NCBI GenBank assembly: GCA_030151825.1
Contig: JASLCP010000036.1
Coordinates: 1 to 19,027 of the forward strand
Length of the DNA: 19,027 nucleotides
Source: Candidatus Saccharimonadales bacterium
GTDB taxonomy: Bacteria > Patescibacteriota > Saccharimonadia > Saccharimonadales > Saccharimonadaceae
Direction of reading: 5' to 3'
Shown here: one piece after another, positions 14,246 to 19,027 of the stretch
Numbering within the stretch: position 1 is the stretch's first letter
How the letters are laid out: each line of letters starts with the position of its first letter
Position numbers and translations under genes: made by a program
The notes under the pieces: generated by a model
Database searches by the model: none
What the model saw: the letters and a program-made list of their open reading frames with translations, nothing else
Told to the model about the DNA's origin: nothing

Positions 14246-16117
14246 CTATGCAGCTGGAGTGTAAAGCTGCGCTTCCTTTGGCAGTGTTGCGTCCTTGAGG
14301 ATCTTAGTGACCTCTGGCTCGTCGATTGTTTCTTTGGTCAACAATTCCTTTGCCAGTGCGTCAAGACTCTTACGGTTATGCGTTAACACTACTTCGGCAC
14401 GACGCGCCGCTTCTTTGATCAATGATTCAACTTCTTTGTCGATTTCTTTGGCGGTTTCATTACTATAGGGGCGTTCGTGTGTGATTTTGTCAAAGACCAT
14501 ACCACCGTTATCTTCATGGAAGACTTGATCACGGAGTTTCGATCCCATGCCTTGCTCGATAATCATGTCGCGCGCAATTTCGGTTGCTTTGCGCAGGTCC
14601 GAACCCGCTCCAGTCGTGATACCATCGGCCCCGTACAAAATCTTTTCGGCAATACGGCCGCCCATCGCGCGAGCCAAAATATCTTTGAACTCATAGACAT
14701 TAGTATAGCTCTTGTCCTCAGGAGGCAAGAACCATGTCACTCCACCAGTGCCACCACGCGGAATAATCGTCACCTTGTGCACTGGATCACTATCGGGTAA
14801 GACGTGGCCAACAATCGCGTGACCAGCTTCGTGGTAAGCCGTTAGCTCCTTCTCTTTTTCACTCATGACTTTTGTCTTGCGCTCTGGTCCAATCGCGACT
14901 TTCTCGAATGCTTCAGTCAAATCATTATTGGTGATTTTCTTGCGGTTGTCGCGTGCAGCAATGATCGCTGCTTCGTTGGCGATATTGGCGAGATCGGCAC
15001 CACTTGAGCCAGCTGTCTTTGCAGCCAGTTTGTCCAGATTAACGGTACTGTCAGTCGGTTTCTTTTTGAAATGCACCTTCAAGATCGCTTCACGGTCGCG
15101 GCGCTCTGGCAGCATAATATTGGTACGGCGATCAAAACGACCCGGACGGAGCAGCGCTGGATCAAGCACATCAGCACGGTTCGTTGCCGCCAGAACAATC
15201 ACGTTCGTACCTGTTTCGAATCCGTCCATCTCGACCAAAATCTGGTTAAGTGTCTGTTCACGTTCGTCATGGCCACCACCCATGCCACTCCCGCGTTTGC
15301 GGCCAACGGCGTCAATTTCGTCAATAAAGATAATCGCCGGTGCGTTCTTCTTCGCCTTGGCGAATAGGTCACGTACACGCGACGCTCCGACGCCCACAAA
15401 CATCTCGACAAATTCTGAACCCGAGATAGAGAAGAACGGGACATTTGCCTCACCCGCCACCGCACGAGCCAACATTGTCTTACCGGTGCCCGGATTACCA
15501 ACGAGTAGCACTCCCTTTGGAATTTTGGCACCAAGTTCTTCGTACTTCTTTGGGTGTTTCAAAAAATCAACAACTTCTTCAAGATCTTGCTTGGCCGCAT
15601 CGTTACCGGCAATATCATCAAACACCACCTTTTGTTTGTCCATGCCGTACAGCTTGGCGCGTGACTTGCCAAAGCCCATTGCCTGGTTGTTTTGACCCTG
15701 TGCCTGACGCATCATGAACAAGAAGAATCCGCCAATTAATAGCACTGGTACGATAATAATCGCCAGATTCCACAGCACTTCCGACGTTTGCGCCGGTGGA
15801 ATCTGATTGACCGTCACGTTACTTTCGGGTTTTAGTCCCTGTTCGTAAATACTCGCTGAGTCCTTGACTGCCGTTTCGGTTGGCTCTTTTTGACCCTTCG
15901 GCGTGACTTTGATGGTGTTGCCTTGGATATCCAGACGCGCAATCTTACCGTTATTCGCACGTTTTACGACGTCCGACAATGCTACTTCCTTGAGTGATTG
16001 ATGAGGCGACACAATTGCAATAATCGTCAAAATACCGACGATTACAATCGCCCAGAATAATCCCAGACGGAGCCAATTTGACGTCTTGTTGTTTGGTGAC
16101 TTATTTTTTGATGCCAT
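14246..16117 (-). CDS. ftsH: ATP-dependent zinc metalloprotease FtsH
   Basis: FtsH is a membrane-anchored AAA+ protease for quality control of membrane and short-lived proteins. The 623-aa order is: helix 1 at about 19-37, a small extracytoplasmic domain (40-112), helix 2 at 115-135, Walker A GNPGTGKT at 207-214, pore motif FVG at 240-242, Walker B IIFIDEID at 262-269, the second region of homology with ATNRADVLDPALLRPGRFDR (311-330), and the zinc site HEAGH at 429-433 with Asp507 in GAGSDL as the likely third ligand. All key residues are present. It lies downstream of tilS and leads into murJ. A candidate promoter lies in the 89-nt gap before it. Confidence 0.98.
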   Translation of the reverse strand: MASKNKSPNNKTSNWLRLGLFWAIVIVGILTIIAIVSPHQSLKEVALSDVVKRANNGKIARLDIQGNTIKVTPKGQKEPTETAVKDSASIYEQGLKPESNVTVNQIPPAQTSEVLWNLAIIIVPVLLIGGFFLFMMRQAQGQNNQAMGFGKSRAKLYGMDKQKVVFDDIAGNDAAKQDLEEVVDFLKHPKKYEELGAKIPKGVLLVGNPGTGKTMLARAVAGEANVPFFSISGSEFVEMFVGVGASRVRDLFAKAKKNAPAIIFIDEIDAVGRKRGSGMGGGHDEREQTLNQILVEMDGFETGTNVIVLAATNRADVLDPALLRPGRFDRRTNIMLPERRDREAILKVHFKKKPTDSTVNLDKLAAKTAGSSGADLANIANEAAIIAARDNRKKITNNDLTEAFEKVAIGPERKTKVMSEKEKELTAYHEAGHAIVGHVLPDSDPVHKVTIIPRGGTGGVTWFLPPEDKSYTNVYEFKDILARAMGGRIAEKILYGADGITTGAGSDLRKATEIARDMIIEQGMGSKLRDQVFHEDNGGMVFDKITHERPYSNETAKEIDKEVESLIKEAARRAEVVLTHNRKSLDALAKELLTKETIDEPEVTKILKDATLPKEAQLYTPAA

Positions 16118-16196
16118 ACTGCCTGATACTGTTCCTTTCCGAACTTAGATATATGCTCACTCGAAAAGAGACGCGAGCTACTTTCCCACTCTTATC

Positions 16197-16226
16197 ATCA
16201 TACCACTTACCGGGTAGTCTGGACAA
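16197..16226 (-). promoter_or_regulatory. Candidate ftsH promoter overlapping the tilS stop
   Basis: On the minus strand, TTGTCC (16221-16226), 18 nt, then TATGAT (16197-16202), preceded by TGG as an extended -10. The leader to the ftsH ATG would be about 75 nt, with AAAGGAA about 16 nt from the start. Confidence 0.4.
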
Positions 16227-17097
16227 CAAAATGTGTCCGAGTAAAGGCAAGTGATACACCTTTGGTGATTGATAGTGTCGTTCCGGCACGCGCTACCTTG
16301 ATAGCATGCAGCATTCGCTGACGCATGGGCGGCGCGGGACTGGCACCCGTTTCGGCGATACATAGCGTGCGCAATAACTCAATCGCTACCGTATCACCAC
16401 AGTGCGTAAAGAAATACCGCGAGTAGGGCGACGAACCCATAAGCGCTGCCGCTCTGTCATCAATTTGCCGCCGTAGCTCACACTGCTGCGCCCGCAAAGC
16501 CACTGCTTGCCACACGATATCGTCATCATCGATCCGCTTGCGCAGGCGGTTGCGGAGATAGTCGTCACTACTATTAGTACTATCTTCATGCCATGTGAGG
16601 TCATTTTCGGTCGCATATGCCTGTATTTCGTGTTTAGTGACTCCTAGGAGCGGCCGAGCTATCTCTTTCGTATCCATGACTGCCACTCCACGCCAGCCCG
16701 TCCCGCGAGCAATATTAATAGCGATTGACTCAACGATGTCATTGGCATGATGCGCCGTCACAACTCTTGCTTGATGCTCTTTGGCAACACACCGCAAAAA
16801 TTCGTAACGATAGTGGCGAGCGATTTCTTCACTCGCCTGCTTCCCCAACTCCTTTCGTTCAGTAAAGTAGGGGAGTCCATATTCTGCTGCCAAAGCCTCG
16901 ACAAACCGTGCATCGTCGGCCGAATCATCGCGAATGCCATGATCAAAATGAGCAACAATCAACTTGCCTGGTCGCAAGTACTCTCGTACATGTTGGCCCG
17001 CAACCAGCCGCCCTCTCGCCAGCGCGTCCAGCAATACGACCGAGTCAACCCCGCCACTCACCGCCACCACATAATTCTCATCAGACCTATCTGGCAA
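16207..17097 (-). CDS. tilS: tRNA(Ile)-lysidine synthase TilS (short form)
   Basis: TilS converts C34 of the CAU-anticodon tRNA(Ile) to lysidine with ATP, so it is read as isoleucine. The 296-aa product carries the PP-loop SGGVDSVVLL at 14-23, then HFDHGIRDDSADDARFVEAL, TAHHANDIVESIAINIARG and RPLLGVTKHEIQAYA, followed by DSTNSSDDYLRNRLR, all TilS signatures. The C-terminal substrate domains of the longer E. coli-type enzyme are reduced. The start is a TTG (17095-17097) with GGGAG 6 nt upstream; no in-frame ATG lies before the PP-loop. Its first 11 nt overlap the upstream 53-aa gene, suggesting coupling. A tilS-ftsH neighbourhood is widespread, though hpt, often between them, is missing here. 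Confidence 0.92.
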   Translation of the reverse strand: MPDRSDENYVVAVSGGVDSVVLLDALARGRLVAGQHVREYLRPGKLIVAHFDHGIRDDSADDARFVEALAAEYGLPYFTERKELGKQASEEIARHYRYEFLRCVAKEHQARVVTAHHANDIVESIAINIARGTGWRGVAVMDTKEIARPLLGVTKHEIQAYATENDLTWHEDSTNSSDDYLRNRLRKRIDDDDIVWQAVALRAQQCELRRQIDDRAAALMGSSPYSRYFFTHCGDTVAIELLRTLCIAETGASPAPPMRQRMLHAIKVARAGTTLSITKGVSLAFTRTHFVVQTTR

Positions 17098-17248
17098 GCT
17101 TTACTCCCAGCCAAATGCCAAAAAATCCGCCAATCATACCGCCCAAAATACTCCATACGCCAAGCCCATTATCAACCCCCATGGCAATCGGAATATATGC
17201 GCCAATCGTACCAAAAATCGCAACAAAAATCATAATTACCTTTTTCAT
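17087..17248 (-). CDS. 53-aa two-helix membrane protein
   Basis: The frame starts at ATG 17246-17248 and ends with TAG at 17087-17089. The N-terminus MKKVIMIFVAIFGTIGAYIP forms one hydrophobic helix. The second half is a Gly-rich helix, with VWSILGGMIGGFFGIWLGVK as its core, followed by a basic end. I do not assign a family. Small Gly-rich two-helix proteins of this kind are common and often unnamed. It overlaps the start of tilS by 11 nt and follows the polymerase gene by 17 nt, so it probably shares a transcript with tilS. The support for it being real is the coherent membrane topology, the overlap and an adjacent TATAAT. Confidence 0.7.
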   Translation of the reverse strand: MKKVIMIFVAIFGTIGAYIPIAMGVDNGLGVWSILGGMIGGFFGIWLGVKLAR

Positions 17249-17256
17249 CTATCCCC

Positions 17257-17262
17257 ATTATA
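17257..17262 (-). promoter_or_regulatory. -10 box before the 53-aa gene, possibly leaderless
   Basis: On the minus strand, TATAAT is followed by GGGGATAG and the ATG, an 8-nt gap as at lepA. The -35 is poor. The GGGG could alternatively be a weak ribosome site if transcription comes from the polymerase gene upstream. Confidence 0.4.
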
Positions 17263-17265
17263 CGC

Positions 17266-18573
17266 TTATAAATACCGCGTACTGCCAAACGGTATTTTTT
17301 CGTCAATCGTCTGGTACATTCCCAATGTGTCGGCGCTGTGGATGACATGTTTGCCGTAGCGATTGTTGATATCATCAACTGCCGCGGTGATATGTTTTTC
17401 ACGGGCCAGTTGATCGCCAAATAAACTCAGCTGCGGACTATCATCATCACTCAGTTCATATAGTGTCACACCAATCGCCCGAATCAACGGTGGCGCGTTC
17501 ACAAATAACTGCTTGGCTTGTTCAAAAATTGCCTGATCACTAAAGAACGGTGCCTGCGCCAAATGTCTCGCCTGCCAATACCGTGCGCCGCGCCGATTTG
17601 CCCAGCCGCCCGCTGATGGTTGCCGCTCACCCGGCTCGGCATGAATCGTTGCCCAGACCAACACACCACGGGCCACTTTGCCCTGTGACCGAATCTTTTT
17701 GCCTGTCGCCTCGCACAAATGATGCAGCCGTTTGATGATTTTTTCATATGGCAAATTATAGCCATCCAGCACAAACTGCCGCCCGACTGTTTTGAGGTCG
17801 TAGTCAACATTGTCAACCTCCCAACCGCGCAGTCGCTGATGCCACTTGTCGCCATTGATACTCCTAAACACCATCGTCCGCAATAGGTGAGCGTCGGCAT
17901 CCAAAAACTGTAGCGGCGTCAGTATCCCTACCGCGTTCAGTCGTGCTTCGTTATGCGCCGCGATGCCAGTCAGGTCAGTCAACTCCAACGTCCCCAATAC
18001 GTCGCGTAGATTGCAAGATTGTACGACGTCAAGTCCATCTGGCTTGTGCAATCCAGCCGCCGTCTTTGCCAAAAACCGATTGGGCGCAATCCCCACGTTA
18101 CAGCGCATCGCCCGTCCGACTTCGTCACGTAGCCGTTGCTTAATTTCATAGCCAATCGCCTCCAGCCCGCGCGCCCGGGTCGCCGCTGTCGCCTCGCTAA
18201 AATCAATCACTCCTTCGTCGATACTCTTCATGCGAACATGCGCCGAATAGCTATTCATAATATCCATCATTTTGTGATACACATAGCGATACTTTGGCGG
18301 GTCACTTTCGACACCCACGATACCAGGGCATAACTTCTTGGCTTCTTTGAGCGTCATTCCCAGGTTCACGCCAGCCGCCTTAGCCTCGTAACTGGCTGTC
18401 ACAATCATCGTATGTTCGGTTCGCCTATTCACCACCGCCACCGGCCGACCACGCAGCAATGGGCGAGCCTGCTGTTCGACCGTTGCAAAACAACTATTTA
18501 GGTCAATGTGCATTACCAGCGGTTCGGCACTATTCAGTCCCGTCTGCATGTTCGCCAACTGACTCACTGTCAT
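17266..18573 (-). CDS. dinB: Y-family translesion DNA polymerase (DinB/UmuC type)
   Basis: This is an error-prone polymerase for lesion bypass. The 435-aa product has the catalytic MHIDLNSCFATVEQ (21-34; Asp24, likely steric-gate Phe29), the palm motif SIDEGVIDFS (117-126; Asp119, Glu120), KTAAGLHKPDG in the palm end, a helix-hairpin-helix-like LTDLTGIAAHNEARL (198-212), the little-finger domain, and a beta-clamp binding motif QLSLF at 381-385. The closing segment IPFGS recalls UmuC/UvrX-type relatives, so the exact subfamily is open. The start is ATG 18571-18573, 7 nt after GAGG and overlapping the stop of a 29-codon gene by ATGA. It is therefore the last of three chained genes. Confidence 0.93.
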   Translation of the reverse strand: MTVSQLANMQTGLNSAEPLVMHIDLNSCFATVEQQARPLLRGRPVAVVNRRTEHTMIVTASYEAKAAGVNLGMTLKEAKKLCPGIVGVESDPPKYRYVYHKMMDIMNSYSAHVRMKSIDEGVIDFSEATAATRARGLEAIGYEIKQRLRDEVGRAMRCNVGIAPNRFLAKTAAGLHKPDGLDVVQSCNLRDVLGTLELTDLTGIAAHNEARLNAVGILTPLQFLDADAHLLRTMVFRSINGDKWHQRLRGWEVDNVDYDLKTVGRQFVLDGYNLPYEKIIKRLHHLCEATGKKIRSQGKVARGVLVWATIHAEPGERQPSAGGWANRRGARYWQARHLAQAPFFSDQAIFEQAKQLFVNAPPLIRAIGVTLYELSDDDSPQLSLFGDQLAREKHITAAVDDINNRYGKHVIHSADTLGMYQTIDEKIPFGSTRYL

Positions 18574-18659
18574 ACCATCACCTCATCGTCCGGACCGTCG
18601 GGTAGGGGAGGCGGCAAACTTTTTCGCTTGAAGGCAATAATCTCAGCAATCGACATCAT
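18570..18659 (-). CDS. 29-aa mini-protein chained between the 87-aa gene and the polymerase
   Basis: The frame starts ATG at 18657-18659 and ends TGA at 18570-18572. The product begins MMSIAEIIAFKRKS, continues with a proline run (LPPPLPDG) and ends in an acidic PDDEVMV. Its start overlaps the preceding stop by 4 nt (ATGA) and its stop overlaps the polymerase ATG by 4 nt. A strong AAGGAG lies 7 nt before its ATG. Such exact double coupling plus a good ribosome site makes translation likely. The product may act with the polymerase or the peptide may simply couple translation. I do not recognise it. Confidence 0.6.
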   Translation of the reverse strand: MMSIAEIIAFKRKSLPPPLPDGPDDEVMV

Positions 18660-18919
18660 ACATGATCTCCTTCGCGCGTCAGGTGCCAGGTCAGCCGCTC
18701 GCTATCAAATTCCAGCCGATAATCTGCCCCGCCATCCGTTACGTCAAACACATGAATCGTCCGCTGCCCTTTTGTTGTCGGGTGCCGCAGGCCAATCTCA
18801 CTCACCGTCACCACACGACCACTCGCCCGCTTGAACTTGCGCGGATAACAGAGGTTTAATCCCTCGCCAAACGTCGCTATCACTTCGACACGCTCGTTCA
18901 AAAAAGTTTCATCATTCAT
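18656..18919 (-). CDS. 87-aa beta-rich protein upstream of the polymerase, possibly DUF6504-like
   Basis: I choose ATG 18917-18919 because GAGGA lies about 8 nt upstream. A TTG 15 nt earlier and the open frame beyond it cannot be excluded. The protein has a short basic CYPRKFKRASGR segment, then strands VVTVSEIG, TIHVFDVTD, ADYRLEFD and LTWHLTR. This size, the PRKF/RW-like start and the alternating strands recall the small DUF6504-type proteins found beside Y-family polymerases in Actinobacteria, and its position matches that of YolD-like partners in Firmicutes. That comparison is from memory and by pattern only. Its stop overlaps the next ATG by 4 nt, so it is cotranslated with the mini-gene and the polymerase. 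Confidence 0.75.
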   Translation of the reverse strand: MNDETFLNERVEVIATFGEGLNLCYPRKFKRASGRVVTVSEIGLRHPTTKGQRTIHVFDVTDGGADYRLEFDSERLTWHLTREGDHV

Positions 18920-19027
18920 AGCAAAAATCCTCAAATACGTTATATATGAGAAACGATTGTCGAATTGTTCGCCCGTGTTCCTGCCCGCTTCTAGCGAGGA
19001 ATCCGAAGACGATGAATGGATCCGCCG
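18920..19027. other. Unresolved right edge with three open frames
   Basis: On the minus strand, one frame open from the edge ends at a TGA (18912-18914) that overlaps the 87-aa gene start by 8 nt and could be the tail of an upstream gene; another is the 87-aa frame itself, also open to the edge. On the plus strand a frame with the acidic run SSEESEDDEWIR is open to the edge and could be a divergent gene beginning near 18957 or 18975. AT-rich TATATAT at 18941-18947 could be part of a promoter. I cannot choose between these. Confidence 0.3.

Noticed and set aside
14865..15695. A 276-codon plus-strand open frame antisense to ftsH
   Set aside because: It is opposite the most conserved AAA and protease region of ftsH. 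The Ser/Ala/Arg-rich product has no domain and no promoter or ribosome site is seen.
18960..18982. Possible LexA/DinR SOS box upstream of the polymerase cassette
   Set aside because: There are GAAC/GTTC-like words, but the inner spacing (CGAA-3-TTCG) does not match the 14-bp CGAAC-N4-GTTCG consensus, so it is not convincing.
1..19027. tRNA or rRNA genes, CRISPR arrays, insertion sequences, attachment sites
   Set aside because: All gaps are short. None contains a cloverleaf, a repeat-spacer pattern, or transposase-like frames with terminal repeats.

Overview
The window is a compact, gene-dense bacterial chromosome segment with about half GC by eye. It carries mostly housekeeping genes, nearly all on the minus strand. 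It looks like a Patescibacteria/CPR genome, most probably Saccharibacteria (TM7). The reasons are short divergent versions of core proteins (HrcA about 235 aa, TilS about 296 aa), several small orphan proteins, very short spacers, and repeated promoters whose -10 box sits 6-8 nt before the start codon (leaderless genes). TGA is used as a normal stop several times, so the recoded-TGA CPR groups are unlikely. This taxonomic call is inference; no rRNA or other marker is present.

Left part (1-5068): the tail of an unknown plus-strand gene, an orphan 161-aa gene, then dnaK. The dnaK promoter carries two tandem HrcA operators (CIRCE), one inside a 51-bp near-palindrome with 21-bp perfect arms. Upstream of dnaK is a two-gene operon: a 620-aa protein with a caspase-like (clan CD) His/Cys signature and a 141-aa partner that shares an N-terminal motif with it. 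I regard this pair as the best candidate for something undescribed.

Middle (5069-10785): a secreted alpha/beta hydrolase with a low-complexity insert; grpE and hrcA, with a CIRCE overlapping the hrcA promoter; a divergent adenylate-kinase-like gene; and an operon of ornithine aminotransferase plus a guanidino-modifying-superfamily protein that has the catalytic Cys but has lost the catalytic His. The heat-shock circuit (HrcA represses itself, grpE and dnaK) is split over about 5 kb and dnaJ is not in the window.

Right part (10786-19027): lepA, murJ, ftsH, tilS, a 53-aa membrane protein overlapping tilS, a Y-family DNA polymerase with a beta-clamp motif, and two small genes chained to the polymerase by successive ATGA overlaps, one of them only 29 codons long. 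No rRNA, tRNA, CRISPR array, insertion sequence or attachment site was found.
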